A DNA stretch of 64,000 nucleotides from Actinophytocola xinjiangensis (GCF_001921215.1 NZ_MSIF01000010.1:62001-126000); one strand, 5' to 3'. Positions 41,336-50,681 are shown, numbered from the stretch's first letter. Program-made: numbers and translations. The notes: generated by a model not told the origin, from the sequence alone.

Positions 41336-44056
41336 ATGAACACTGGGGGTGGCGTGGGTTCGTGGTGGTCGGTGTGGGCGAAGTCGTGGCCTCATTCGCC
41401 GGCGGAGGTGGAGCAGTGGTTGCCGCTCCACCAGCATCTTGACGATGCGCAGGGCGTGGCGGGGTTGTTGTTCGACGACTGGGTTCCCGGCCCGGTGGTG
41501 CGCACGATCGCCGAGGATGCCGGGATCTCCGGGGCCGATGTTCGTGACCTGGTGGTGTGGCTGGCCGCTGTGCATGACGTCGGGAAGGCGAGTCCGGCGT
41601 TCGCTGTTCAGGTGCCGACGCTGTGTCAGGCGATGGCTGGTGACGGGTTTCGGGTGGACCCCGGCATGGTCGCCGCCGCGAAGGACGACCGGACTCGGTC
41701 GCGGGTGAACCACGCGTTGGTGGGGCATGTCGCGGTGTTCGACTGGTTGTCGGCGCGGGGCGTGGACGCTGACGACGCGTGTGCGTTGGCGTCGGTGGTC
41801 GGGTCGCATCACGGGGTCGCGCCGGAGTGGACACGGCTGACGGAAGTCATCGAGCAGATCCCCTACGCCGGTGGCGGACCGTGGAGCCAGGCCAGGGCCG
41901 AGGTGCTGACCCGCGCGGCACACCGGTGTGCGCCGACGTTCCCTCGACTGTCCACGCCGAGCCTGGTGTTGCTGACGGCGTTGGTGATCGTCGCGGATTG
42001 GATCGCGTCCAACGCGGAGTACTTTCCGTTGTGGTCGCTGGGAAGGACGGGTGGGCCGGACGACACGCGGACGCAGCGGCGGCTCACCGAGGGCTGGTCG
42101 CGGCTGGGGTTGCCGCGTCGGTGGGTGGCGCCGGTGCCGGGGGAGGCGCGGGCGACGTTCGCGACACGGTTCGGGTTCGCCGGGGAGGACATCCGGGACG
42201 TGCAGGTCGGCGCGGTCGAGGCGGCGCGGGCGATGTGCGGGTCCGGGTTGGTGATCGTCGAGGCGCCGATGGGGGAGGGGAAGACGGAGGCGGCGTTGCT
42301 GGCCGCCGAGGTGTTGGCGCACGACGCCGATGCCAACGGGTGTTTCGTGGCGCTGCCGACCCAGGCGACCACCGACGCGATGTTCGACCGCGTCCGGTCG
42401 TGGCTGGACCGCCTGCCGGGCGGGGCGACGATGGCGCTGGCCCACGGGAAAGCGCACCTCAACGACCGGTACCGGGGGCTGGCCCGGCGGGCGCGGGTGG
42501 TGAGCGAGAGCGGCGCGGTGGCGCACGACTGGCTGCGGGGACGGAAGAAAGCCGGTCTGGCCAGCTTCGTCGTCGGAACGATCGACCAGGTGCTGTTCGC
42601 CGGGTTGAAGACGCGGCACGTCATGCTGCGGCATCTCTCGCTGGTCGGCAAGGTCGTGATCATCGACGAGGTGCACGCCTACGACGTGTACATGTCCCAG
42701 TACCTGCACCGGGTGTTGCGGTGGCTGGGCGCCTACCGGGTGCCGGTGATCCTCCTGTCGGCGACGCTGCCCGACGCGCGGCGCGCGGAACTGCTCCGTG
42801 CCTACGATCCCGCCGCCGACGTGCCGGCCGCCCATCCCGGCTATCCGGTGATCACCGCGACGAACCAGCCCCCGAGAACGTTCCCGATGCCCGACCGCGC
42901 GGTGCCCGTCGTGCTGGACCGCTTGGATGACAACCTGGAGACTCTGTCGGCCTACCTGCGGGAACATCTGCGGGACGGCGGCTGCGCGGTGGTGGTGCGC
43001 AACACGGTCGGCAGGGTGCAGGAGGCCGCCGCGCACCTGGCGAACGAATTCGACGTGACGATCAACCACGCCCGGTTCCTTGCCTGCGACCGGGCGGCGA
43101 AGGACCAGGATCTACTGCGACGGTTCGGCCCGCCCGGCAGGTCCGAGGAGCGGCCGTCCTGTCATGTGGTCGTTGCTTCCCAGGTGGTGGAACAGTCGTT
43201 GGACATCGACTTCGACCTCATGGTGACCGATCTCGCGCCGGTCGACCTTGTGCTGCAACGCATGGGGCGGCTGCACCGGCATACCCGCGAACGACGTCCG
43301 GACGCGGTGATGCGGGCGCGGTGCGCGATCACCGGCGTCGACTGGTTGGCGACGCCGCCCGCGCCGGTGCGCGGCTCGACCGCCGTCTACGAGGAACACC
43401 ACCTGCTGCGCGCTGCCGCGCTGATCGACCGCGACACCGTCACCCTGCCACGGGACATCGCCCCTCTGGTCCAGGCCGCCTACGGCGACGACCCCCTCGG
43501 CCCACCGAACTGGCGCCCAACCATGGACGACGCCCGTCAGCGCGCCGACCACCGAGCCCAACGCCGCCACGACGCCGCCACAACCTACCTGCTGGGCGAA
43601 CCCGGCCCGGGTGACCTGGTCGACTGGCTCCAAGCCCACGCCGGCGAGGCACACGACGAAGGCCCCCGCGCCCTGGCCCAGGTCCGCGACGGCGCGGAAT
43701 CCCTGGAAGTCCTCGTCGTACAACGCGACGTCGACGGTGGACTGCGCACGCCGGACTGGGTACCCGGCGGCGGCCAGCAGATTCCCCTGCTGGGAGAACT
43801 GGAATGGCGACTGGCACGGATTCTCGCCTCGTGCACCCTACGTCTGCCCCGCGCGTTGAGCCACGAAGGCGTGATCGACGCCGTGATCGATGAACTGGTA
43901 CAGACGAAGATCGACAGTTTCCAGCAGACCCCCACCCTGTCCGGCCACCTCATCCTCCCGCTCGACGATGACCGCCACGCCGTGCTCCACGACCACCACC
44001 TCACCTACGACCTCGCATGCGGCCTCCTCCACGAACCGGTCGACGGCTCCCGCTGA
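41336..44056 (+). CDS. cas3: CRISPR-associated helicase/nuclease Cas3 (type I-E)
   Basis: The 906-residue protein joins an N-terminal HD nuclease and a C-terminal SF2 helicase. HD residues are seen in AAVHDVGKASPAF (about 79), NHALVGH and VGSHHGVAP. Helicase motifs are the Walker A GEGKTEAAL (about 312), DEVH in VIIDEVHAYD (about 442), SATLP (about 474) and the late VEQSLDIDFD and QRMGRLHRH. The ATG at 41336 is chosen since the frame before it is leader DNA. It would nick and unwind DNA marked by Cascade. It stands 690 bases before casA, with array 3 in between. Confidence 0.96.
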   Translation: MNTGGGVGSWWSVWAKSWPHSPAEVEQWLPLHQHLDDAQGVAGLLFDDWVPGPVVRTIAEDAGISGADVRDLVVWLAAVHDVGKASPAFAVQVPTLCQAMAGDGFRVDPGMVAAAKDDRTRSRVNHALVGHVAVFDWLSARGVDADDACALASVVGSHHGVAPEWTRLTEVIEQIPYAGGGPWSQARAEVLTRAAHRCAPTFPRLSTPSLVLLTALVIVADWIASNAEYFPLWSLGRTGGPDDTRTQRRLTEGWSRLGLPRRWVAPVPGEARATFATRFGFAGEDIRDVQVGAVEAARAMCGSGLVIVEAPMGEGKTEAALLAAEVLAHDADANGCFVALPTQATTDAMFDRVRSWLDRLPGGATMALAHGKAHLNDRYRGLARRARVVSESGAVAHDWLRGRKKAGLASFVVGTIDQVLFAGLKTRHVMLRHLSLVGKVVIIDEVHAYDVYMSQYLHRVLRWLGAYRVPVILLSATLPDARRAELLRAYDPAADVPAAHPGYPVITATNQPPRTFPMPDRAVPVVLDRLDDNLETLSAYLREHLRDGGCAVVVRNTVGRVQEAAAHLANEFDVTINHARFLACDRAAKDQDLLRRFGPPGRSEERPSCHVVVASQVVEQSLDIDFDLMVTDLAPVDLVLQRMGRLHRHTRERRPDAVMRARCAITGVDWLATPPAPVRGSTAVYEEHHLLRAAALIDRDTVTLPRDIAPLVQAAYGDDPLGPPNWRPTMDDARQRADHRAQRRHDAATTYLLGEPGPGDLVDWLQAHAGEAHDEGPRALAQVRDGAESLEVLVVQRDVDGGLRTPDWVPGGGQQIPLLGELEWRLARILASCTLRLPRALSHEGVIDAVIDELVQTKIDSFQQTPTLSGHLILPLDDDRHAVLHDHHLTYDLACGLLHEPVDGSR

Positions 44057-44160
44057 GCCCTGTTCGTTCTCTCGCCGCCGTGCGTGGGGTGGAGCGCCGC
44101 GAGGCTGGGGCATGGGATGGTTGGGGTGCCGCACGTGGAACCAGGACCGCAGCGGGCGGT

Positions 44161-44237
44161 AATTCAACTGCCAGGGAAAAGATGAGAAAGTGATGCTGGA
44201 ATCGGAGTTCCAGTGCTATCGCCCCAGGTCAGGAAGT
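44161..44237 (+). promoter_or_regulatory. Leader of CRISPR array 3
   Basis: It is 77 nt in plus sense, starting AATTCAAC, with AAGTGATGC at positions 28-36 and ending CAGGTCAGGAAGT at the first repeat. It shows that array 3 is transcribed on the plus strand, opposite to the other arrays. Confidence 0.8.
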
Positions 44238-44449
44238 GTCGTCCCCGCACACGCGGGGCTGGTCCCCACCCAGCGAAGGTGAGCGGGGCGCCAGACACGT
44301 CGTCCCCGCGCACGCGGGGCTGGTCCCGTGCGCGAGGTGACTGTGCCGCGTCGCCAGCCTGTCGTCCCCGCGCACGCGGGGCTGGTCCGACCTGTCGGAC
44401 ATGCTCGCTGGCATCGGCCGCGTCGTCCCCGCGCACGCGGGGCTGTGTC
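44238..44449 (+). CRISPR. CRISPR array 3 (type I-E), 4 repeats, between cas3 and casA
   Basis: Repeats start at 44238, 44299, 44361 and 44422; spacers are 33-34 nt. The plus-strand repeat starts GTCGTCCCCGCGCAC and ends GGGGCTGGTCC. The last copy ends GTGTC instead of GGTCC, the expected decay at the leader-distal end. Placement between cas3 and casA is unusual. Confidence 0.95.
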
Positions 44450-44749
44450 GCCCGGTGCGGTTCCGGGGTGTGCGGCCTGTGGGACAACTGCGGGGCTGGG
44501 GCGGATCGGCTTCTGGCGGCTGAGTGTGCGGTGGGGCCGTCAGGGCTGGCGAGATTGCCGCTGAGTTGGCCGGGGCGGGGCTCGCGTCCGAACCCGGTCA
44601 ACTCAGCGAACATTCGTCGCGGTTCAGTGAAACGAAAGGCTACGGCCGGTCGATGACGTTCACGTGAGATGACGTCGATGTCGTCGTTAATATTCACCGA
44701 CAGGTCAGACCTTCGAGAACTCTGTGGATGCTGATGTGAGGCTTTCTGT
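44450..44749. other. Non-coding region upstream of casA
   Basis: No gene is visible. TAATAT at 44698-44703 is a possible -10 box for the Cascade operon, without a clear -35. GATGACGTCGATGTCGTCG nearby has short symmetric parts. Confidence 0.3.
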
Positions 44750-46372
44750 ATGAGTGGGTTCGACCTGGTCGTGCGGCCGTGGTTGTTGGCGCGGGATCAG
44801 GACGGCGATGTCGTCGAACTGTCGATGGGTGAGATCTTTGGGTCCGCTCATCGGTTGTTGGGGCTGGTCGGGGACGTGCCGACACAGGTTTTCGCGCTGA
44901 CGCGGTTGCTGTTGGCCGTGCTGCACCGGTCGGTTGGCGGGCCTCGGGATGTCGCGGCCTGGCGGGAGTTGTGGCGTGCGGAAACGTTGCCAGTAGACGA
45001 TATTGACCGGTACCTCCAGGCGCACCGGCACCGGTTCGATCTCGCGGACCAGACGGAGCCGTTCTTCCAGGTGGCCGGGTTGCGGGTCGCGGACGGGTCG
45101 GTGTCGGACCTGTCGAAGCTGATTGCCGACGTTCCCAACGGGGCGCCTTTCTTCACCACACGAATCGGCGGGAGGCTGACGCTCGCGGCCGCCGAGGCGG
45201 CGCGCTGGCTGGTGCACTGTCAGGCGTTCGACACCTCCGGGATCAAATCCGGTGATCCGAGCGATCCGCGCACCAAGAATGGAAAAGGCTATCCCATCGG
45301 TGTTTCCTGGTCGGGACATCTCGGTGGTGTCCTCGTGGGTGGCCGAACTCTGCGCGAGACCCTGTTGCTGAATCTGATTCCGCGTGATTTCACGCAAGCG
45401 GCGGACGCGGATGATCGACCGCCGTGGGAGCGACCCCAATTGGGAGCCGCGGAGGAGGTGCCGGGCGGGCGTGCGCCGACAGGTCCGGTCGAGCTGTTCA
45501 CCTGGCAGTCCCGGCGGGTGCGGTTGGCGTGGGACGACGGCCTGGTCACCGGGGTGCTGATCGGCAACGGAGACCGCCTCACACCGCAGAACATGCACCC
45601 GTTCGAGCCGCACACGCTGTGGCGGCGCAGCGAGACCCAGGAGAAGAAGCTGCGGTCGTCGGTGCCGGTCTACATGCCGCTGGAACACAACCCCGAGCGC
45701 GACATCTGGCGCGGACTGCAGTCGATGCTGCCGGACACCGGGGCCGCCACCGTCGAGAACCGGTTGACAGCGACGGTGTTGCGGTGGGTCAGCTCCCTCG
45801 CCATGAGGCGGGTGCTGGACACCGGGTATCCGCTGGAACTGCGCGCGATCGGCATGCACTACGGCGCCCAGAGCTCCACTGTCGCCGACATCGTGGACGA
45901 CGCGTTGAGTCTGCGGGCGATCTTGTTCGCGCAGGACGCCGCTGCGTTGATCGGGTCGGTGAAACAAGCGGTGGAGCACAGCGAGGCCGGCGCGAACGCG
46001 GTGGGCCGGCTCGCGGAGAACCTCGCCGTCGCGGCCGGATCGCGGGACATCACCGGCGGGCACCGGCTTCGCGCCACGGAACAGGCCTACAGCGTGTTGG
46101 ACCCGCTGTTCAGGACCTGGCTGGCCGGGCTCGACGAGAACACCGACGCGTCGACCTGTCTCGCCCAGTGGCATCGCACGGCGCTGGACGCACTGCGTGA
46201 ACTGGCCGACGACCTGGCCGCGACGACCCCGCCGGTGGCGTGGGTTGGTCGCGACGACCGTCAGGGACGCCGGATCACCTCGGTGCATGCCCGCAAGTGG
46301 TGCGGGGACGCCCTGCGCAAGACCTTCCAGTACGCCGCACCGTCACCATCGAGAACCCCCGTCGGGAGTTGA
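44750..46372 (+). CDS. casA: Cascade large subunit Cse1/Cas8e
   Basis: The 540-residue protein is the type I-E large subunit that reads the PAM and recruits Cas3. Its N-terminus shows the usual FDLVVRPWLLARDQDGDVVE, followed by LADQTEPFFQVAGLR and the HTMHPFEPHT-like stretch NMHPFEPHTLWRR. Length fits the family (about 500-560). It heads a tight operon casA-casB-cas7-cas5-cas6-cas1-cas2 in which most genes overlap by a few bases. Confidence 0.95.
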   Translation: MSGFDLVVRPWLLARDQDGDVVELSMGEIFGSAHRLLGLVGDVPTQVFALTRLLLAVLHRSVGGPRDVAAWRELWRAETLPVDDIDRYLQAHRHRFDLADQTEPFFQVAGLRVADGSVSDLSKLIADVPNGAPFFTTRIGGRLTLAAAEAARWLVHCQAFDTSGIKSGDPSDPRTKNGKGYPIGVSWSGHLGGVLVGGRTLRETLLLNLIPRDFTQAADADDRPPWERPQLGAAEEVPGGRAPTGPVELFTWQSRRVRLAWDDGLVTGVLIGNGDRLTPQNMHPFEPHTLWRRSETQEKKLRSSVPVYMPLEHNPERDIWRGLQSMLPDTGAATVENRLTATVLRWVSSLAMRRVLDTGYPLELRAIGMHYGAQSSTVADIVDDALSLRAILFAQDAAALIGSVKQAVEHSEAGANAVGRLAENLAVAAGSRDITGGHRLRATEQAYSVLDPLFRTWLAGLDENTDASTCLAQWHRTALDALRELADDLAATTPPVAWVGRDDRQGRRITSVHARKWCGDALRKTFQYAAPSPSRTPVGS

Positions 46373-46373
46373 C

Positions 46374-47003
46374 GTGACCACGAGGACCACACCAGACGCG
46401 GACACCGAGCCGGGCGCCGACCGGCCGATCGCGGTCATCGTCGGCGCGCGGGTCACCCAGTTGCAGGGTGGGTACCTGCGTGACGACGCCTCGGCGGTCG
46501 CCGCGTTGGCGCGGCTGCGGCGGGGGGCGGGCAAGCCGGCGGGCAGCGTCCTGGACATCCTGGAGTTCACCCACGCCGAGGAGTTCGCCCGGGACTGGCA
46601 TCGGGACGAGCCGAGCTACGCCGAGAACGCCGCGCATGTCGCCATGACACTCTTCGCGCTGCACCAGCAGTCCCAGCGTCGCGCGGTCCACGTGCAGGGC
46701 CGTCCGTTCGGCAGCGCGGTGCGTGCGCTCGACAAGGACGCGCGGTCGGACGGGCCGGTCGCGCGCCGGTTCGCCGCCCTGGGCACCGCCGACAGCTTCG
46801 CCGAGCTGACCCACCACCTGCGGGGACTGGTGCAGCTGATGCGAGCGGCGAACGTCCAGTTCGACTACGGGCAGCTGGCCCGCGACCTGTGGGTCTGGCA
46901 GCTGCCCGGCCGGGCTCCCCAGGTGCAGAACCGGTGGGGGCGCGACTACCACTTCCCCCGCACCAGCAGGATCGACGCCGAGCAGAAGGACGCCGCGCAG
47001 TGA
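46374..47003 (+). CDS. casB: Cascade small subunit Cse2
   Basis: The 209-residue helical protein begins with a GTG one base after the casA stop. Recognisable segments are LQGGYLRDDASAVAALARLR near the start and FDYGQLARDLWVWQLPGRAP then VQNRWGRDYHFPR at the end, typical of Cse2. Two copies stabilise the Cascade backbone and displaced DNA strand. The frame stays open far upstream, but that part lies inside casA. Confidence 0.93.
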   Translation: MTTRTTPDADTEPGADRPIAVIVGARVTQLQGGYLRDDASAVAALARLRRGAGKPAGSVLDILEFTHAEEFARDWHRDEPSYAENAAHVAMTLFALHQQSQRRAVHVQGRPFGSAVRALDKDARSDGPVARRFAALGTADSFAELTHHLRGLVQLMRAANVQFDYGQLARDLWVWQLPGRAPQVQNRWGRDYHFPRTSRIDAEQKDAAQ

Positions 47004-48124
47004 ACCGAACGATCATCGACATCCACGTCGTGCAGACCGTGCCGCCGAGCAACATCAACAGGGACGACACGGGTAGTCCGAAAAGTGCGGTTTACGGCGG
47101 TGTGCGGCGGGCCCGGGTGTCGAGTCAGGCGTGGAAGCGCGCGACCAGGGACGCCTTCGACGACCTGCTCGACCGCTCGGAGCTGGGGGTGCGCACCAAG
47201 CAGGTGGTCGAGCTGCTGACCGAGCGGATCACCGAGCGCGCGCCGGAACTGGCGGAGCGGGCGGTCGAGCTGGCCACGGCGGTGCTCGGTGCCGCCGGCG
47301 TGAAGCTGAAGGCGCCGCGCAACAAGAAGGACGGCCCGGAGGAGTCGGAGTTCCTGCTGTTCCTGAGCAACCACCAGCTCGACGGGCTGGCCGAACTCGC
47401 CGTCGAGGCCGCCGGTGACGAGACGCCGAAGATCGACAAGGCCGCCGCCAGGGGGCGGGCCGACCGGGAGCACTCGGTCGACGTGGCGTTGTTCGGGCGG
47501 ATGCTGGCGAACCTGCCCGACCTCAATGTCGAGGCGGCCGCGCAGGTGGCGCACGCGATCAGCGTGCACGCCGTCGCCAACGAGTACGACTACTTCACCG
47601 CCGTGGACGACCACAAGGCCGCCGACGTGACCGAGGACGCCGGCGCCGGCATGATCGGCACCGTCGAGTTCAACTCCGCCACCCTGTACCGGTACGCCAA
47701 CGTCGACGTCGACCGGCTGCACGGCACGCTCGGCGACGCCACGGCGACGCGGCGCGCGGTGGAGGCGTTCGTGCGCGCCTTCGTCACCAGCATGCCCACC
47801 GGCAAGCAGAACACCTTCGCCAACCGTACGCTGCCCGACGCGGTGCTGGTCGTGGCGCGCGAGACCCAGCCGATCAACCTCGCCGGCGCCTACGAGGAGG
47901 CGATCCGCGAGGGCGAGAAGGGCGGGCGGGTCACCGGCGCGGTGGCGCGGCTTGCCCGGCACGCCGACGAACTGCACGCCGCCTACGACGAGACCCCGGT
48001 CGCGGCGTGGGCCGTGGGGGTGGGGGAGCGTGGCGAACTGCTCGCCGAGATCGCCAGCCCGGTGTCGCTGGACGGCCTGGTCGGAGGCGTGGGAGAACTG
48101 GTCGCAGAGCGGTCGGTGCGGTGA
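47000..48124 (+). CDS. cas7e: Cascade backbone Cas7e
   Basis: This 374-residue RAMP protein forms the six-copy crRNA-binding backbone of Cascade. The start is the GTG at 47000 overlapping the casB TGA. It has the family opening IDIHVVQTVPPSNINRDDTG, then SAVYGGVRRARVSSQAWKRA and RHSVDVALFGRM-like REHSVDVALFGRMLA. Length is normal. Nothing suggests loss of function. Confidence 0.95.
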   Translation: MNRTIIDIHVVQTVPPSNINRDDTGSPKSAVYGGVRRARVSSQAWKRATRDAFDDLLDRSELGVRTKQVVELLTERITERAPELAERAVELATAVLGAAGVKLKAPRNKKDGPEESEFLLFLSNHQLDGLAELAVEAAGDETPKIDKAAARGRADREHSVDVALFGRMLANLPDLNVEAAAQVAHAISVHAVANEYDYFTAVDDHKAADVTEDAGAGMIGTVEFNSATLYRYANVDVDRLHGTLGDATATRRAVEAFVRAFVTSMPTGKQNTFANRTLPDAVLVVARETQPINLAGAYEEAIREGEKGGRVTGAVARLARHADELHAAYDETPVAAWAVGVGERGELLAEIASPVSLDGLVGGVGELVAERSVR

Positions 48125-48825
48125 CCGCGTTGGTGCTGCGGCTGGCGGCGCCGTTGCAGTCGTGGGGCACGAGCAGCCGGTTCGTGCGCCGGGGCACCGG
48201 CCGTGCGCCGAGCCGCAGCGGGGTGATCGGCATGCTCGCCGCCGCCCAGGGCCTGCGGCGCACCGACTCGCTGCAACAACTGCTGGGGCTGCGGATCTGG
48301 GTCCGCACCGAGCAGAACGGCCGCGTGGAGCGTGACTTCCAGACGGCCCGATCCCGTGACGGGTCCGAGGTGATGCCGTTGTCCTACCGCTACTACCTGG
48401 CCGACGCGGTGTTCGCCGTCGCCGTCGAAGGGCCGGTGGAGGTGCTGGACGGGCTGCGGGAGGCGTTGCGTCGCCCGGTGTTCCCCGTGTACCTGGGGCG
48501 TCGTTCCTGCCCGCCCGCCGGCAGGCTCGACCACGGTCTGCACGACGGTGACGTGGAGAGCGTCCTGGAAACGTTGCCGTGGCTGGCCTCACCCGCCGTG
48601 CGGCGAGCGGCCGGGCCCACGGCAGAACTGACCGTCCACCGCGACTGCGACCCCGGCACTCCGGGCAGCGAACTCGTACACGACGTGCCGGTCTCGTTCG
48701 ACCCCGCCCACCGCCAGTGGGGGTGGCGGTCGGTGATCCGCTACCCGGTGACGGTGCCCAACCCGGCGGCCGAGCCGGTCGCCGACCCGCACGATCCGAT
48801 GGACCTGCTCGGAGATGCTGTCTGA
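48121..48825 (+). CDS. cas5e: Cascade subunit Cas5e
   Basis: The 234-residue RAMP protein caps the 5' handle of crRNA. It starts with GTG overlapping the cas7 stop (GTGA). The N-terminal LVLRLAAPLQSWG and RAPSRSGVIGMLAAAQGL segments, and the SYRYYLADAVFAVAVEG strand, are typical. Length is normal for the family. Confidence 0.94.
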   Translation: MTALVLRLAAPLQSWGTSSRFVRRGTGRAPSRSGVIGMLAAAQGLRRTDSLQQLLGLRIWVRTEQNGRVERDFQTARSRDGSEVMPLSYRYYLADAVFAVAVEGPVEVLDGLREALRRPVFPVYLGRRSCPPAGRLDHGLHDGDVESVLETLPWLASPAVRRAAGPTAELTVHRDCDPGTPGSELVHDVPVSFDPAHRQWGWRSVIRYPVTVPNPAAEPVADPHDPMDLLGDAV

Positions 48826-49478
48826 TGTACCTGACGCAGTTCGAGATCAACCCCGTCCGGCGGGGCGCGCGCAGTCTGCTGTCCTCGCCGCAACGGATGC
48901 ACGCGGCGGTGCTCGCGGCGTTCACCGCCGAGGAACGCGAACCCACCGACGCGGGCCGCATCCTGTGGCGGGTCGACCAGCGCGGAACCCAGACACTGCT
49001 CTACCTGGCCAGCCCGCACCGGCCCGACCTGACCCACCTCGTCGAACAGGCGGGCTGGCCGACCAAGACCACCTGGCGCAGCGGCGACTACCAGCGCCTG
49101 CTGGACCGACTCATCGCCGGTGAGCAATGGGCCTTCCGGCTCACCGCCAATCCTGTCCACAGTGGACGTAAGGAGGGTGCGGGACGTTCGCAGCGGTTCG
49201 GGCACGTCACCGCCGCCCAGCAGCACGGATGGCTGACCGGTCGCGCCGAACGTCACGGCTTCGCGATCGTCACCGGCGACCACAAGGAACCCGACCTGAT
49301 CGTGCGTGACCGCAAGATCGTGCGGTTCGCCCGCCAGGGCCGCCAGGTCAGCATCGCCACCGCGACCTTCGAAGGACGCCTGACCGTCACCGATCCAGAC
49401 GCGCTGAGGAATGCGCTTACCCGGGGGATCGGCCCCGCCAAGGGCTACGGCTGCGGACTGCTCACGCTGGCCCGCTGA
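48825..49478 (+). CDS. cas6e: crRNA endoribonuclease Cas6e
   Basis: The 217-residue protein cuts the CRISPR transcript in each repeat. The catalytic His is seen in PQRMHAAVLAAF (His26), and the C-terminal Gly-rich RNA-binding loop reads GPAKGYGCGLLTLA. It overlaps cas5 by one base (TGATG) and cas1 likewise. The repeat stem CCCCGCGCG..CGGGG is a suitable substrate. Confidence 0.95.
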   Translation: MYLTQFEINPVRRGARSLLSSPQRMHAAVLAAFTAEEREPTDAGRILWRVDQRGTQTLLYLASPHRPDLTHLVEQAGWPTKTTWRSGDYQRLLDRLIAGEQWAFRLTANPVHSGRKEGAGRSQRFGHVTAAQQHGWLTGRAERHGFAIVTGDHKEPDLIVRDRKIVRFARQGRQVSIATATFEGRLTVTDPDALRNALTRGIGPAKGYGCGLLTLAR

Positions 49479-50170
49479 TGCCCGAGATCCCGGGCGCCAA
49501 ACCCGTCCCGCTCGGCCAACTCACCCGAGCGTCGGACCGGTTGAGCTTCGTGTACCTCGAACACTGTGTTGTGCACCGCGATTCCAACGCGATCACCGCC
49601 CGCGACGCCCGGGGCACCGTGCACCTGCCGGCGGCGACGCTCGGCGCGTTGCTGCTCGGCCCCGGCACCACCGTCAGCCAACAGGCGATGGTCCTGCTCG
49701 CCGAGTCCGGCTCCACGGCGGTGTGGGTCGGTGAGCGCGGCGTGCGGTACTACGCGCACGGCCGCACCCTCACCCAGTCCTCGCGGCTGCTGGAACGCCA
49801 GGCCGAACTGGTGTCCAACCGCAACTCCCGCCTGACGGTCGCGCGGCGGATGTATGCGATGCGGTTTCCCGGTGAGGACGTCAGTGGATCGACCATGCAG
49901 CAGCTCCGTGGGCGCGAAGGAGCCCGAGTCCGGCGTCTGTACCGGGCACACTCCCAACGCACCGGTGTCGAATGGGACGGCCGGGACTACGACCCGATGA
50001 ACTTCGACGACGGAACCCCGGTCAACAAAGCGCTTTCCGCCGCGAACACCAGCCTTTACGGTGTGGTGCACGCCAATGACCGTCATCGTCGTCACCGCCT
50101 GCCCCGTCGGCCTGCGCGGACACCTCACCCGGTGGCTCATGGAGATATCGCCAGGGGTGCTCGTCGGTGA
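49478..50170 (+). pseudogene. cas1: Cas1e, C-terminally deleted
   Basis: The first 199 codons are good Cas1e: ASDRLSFVYLEHCVVHRDSN near the start, QQLRGREGARVRRLYRAHSQ with the first catalytic Glu, and NKALSAANTSLYGVVHA. Directly after that the sequence becomes the cas2 start (ATG at 50076), and the cas1 frame runs through cas2 as Arg/His-rich nonsense to 50170. Family proteins are about 300 residues and continue with the GF(I/V)HTG..SFVYDIADLYK region that holds the catalytic His and Asp. About 100 codons are missing, so integration activity should be lost. The gene is otherwise in place in the operon. Confidence 0.85.
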
Positions 50171-50417
50171 GATCACCGCTCGCGTCCGCTCGCTGGTCTG
50201 GACGCGGGTCACCGAGATGGCCAAAACCGGACGCGCCATCATGGTGTTCTCCGCCGACAATGAGCAAGGTCTCGACTTCGCCGTCCACAACCACGACTGG
50301 ACACCTGTCGATCACGAAGGCCTCCACCTCATGCTCCGTCCCGACGGTGGAGCTCCGGTCGTGCGGAAGACCGGGTGGAGCGATGCCGCCAAACGGCGCC
50401 GCTACGGGAGAAGCTGA
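50076..50417 (+). CDS. cas2: CRISPR-associated Cas2e
   Basis: The 113-residue protein keeps the Cas2e pattern: MTVIVVTACPVGLRGHLTRW, then LMEISPGVLVGEITARVRSL and VFSADNEQGLDFAVHNHDW. It is the structural dimer bridging Cas1 in the integrase complex. It is intact, but its partner Cas1 is truncated immediately upstream. A start at 50061 would lie in cas1 sequence; 50076 is the normal start. Confidence 0.93.
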   Translation: MTVIVVTACPVGLRGHLTRWLMEISPGVLVGEITARVRSLVWTRVTEMAKTGRAIMVFSADNEQGLDFAVHNHDWTPVDHEGLHLMLRPDGGAPVVRKTGWSDAAKRRRYGRS

Positions 50418-50515
50418 AACCCTTCGCCGGCATGCCGAGGTTCCTGCCGTTCCGGGCAGGCTGCCTGCGCCGAAACGAGCGTCTACGCCCGTTCACGGCC
50501 TCCGCAGCGGTGGCG

Positions 50516-50604
50516 TAACCAGCCCCGCTCGCGCGGGGACGACCCGCCGGCCGTGCCGTACACGGAGTCCGCCGCGGGACCAGCCCCGCTCGCGCGGGGA
50601 CGAC
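50516..50604 (-). CRISPR. CRISPR array 4 (type I-E), 2 repeats
   Basis: Repeats at 50516-50543 and 50577-50604 flank one 33-nt spacer. In minus sense they start GTCGTCCCCGCGCG and end GGGGCTGGTCC or, in the distal copy, GGGGCTGGTTA. The leader is on the right. It lies 98 bases after cas2. Confidence 0.9.
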
Positions 50605-50681
50605 ACTTCTTGAGCTGGGACGATACCTCTGGTTCGGCAGTTCTGGCATCACTTTGGAATTTATTCTCTGATTGTTGAATT
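50605..50681 (-). promoter_or_regulatory. Leader of CRISPR array 4
   Basis: It is 77 nt in minus sense, starting AATTCAAC, with AAGTGATGC at positions 28-36 and ending TCCCAGCTCAAGAAGT at the repeat. It is collinear with leaders 1 and 3. The following 50682-50801 contains no gene. Confidence 0.8.

Noticed and set aside
33283-44749. A mobile element or prophage carrying the CRISPR island
   Set aside because: I saw no transposase, integrase, tRNA or flanking direct repeat; only the arrays and their leaders are repeated.
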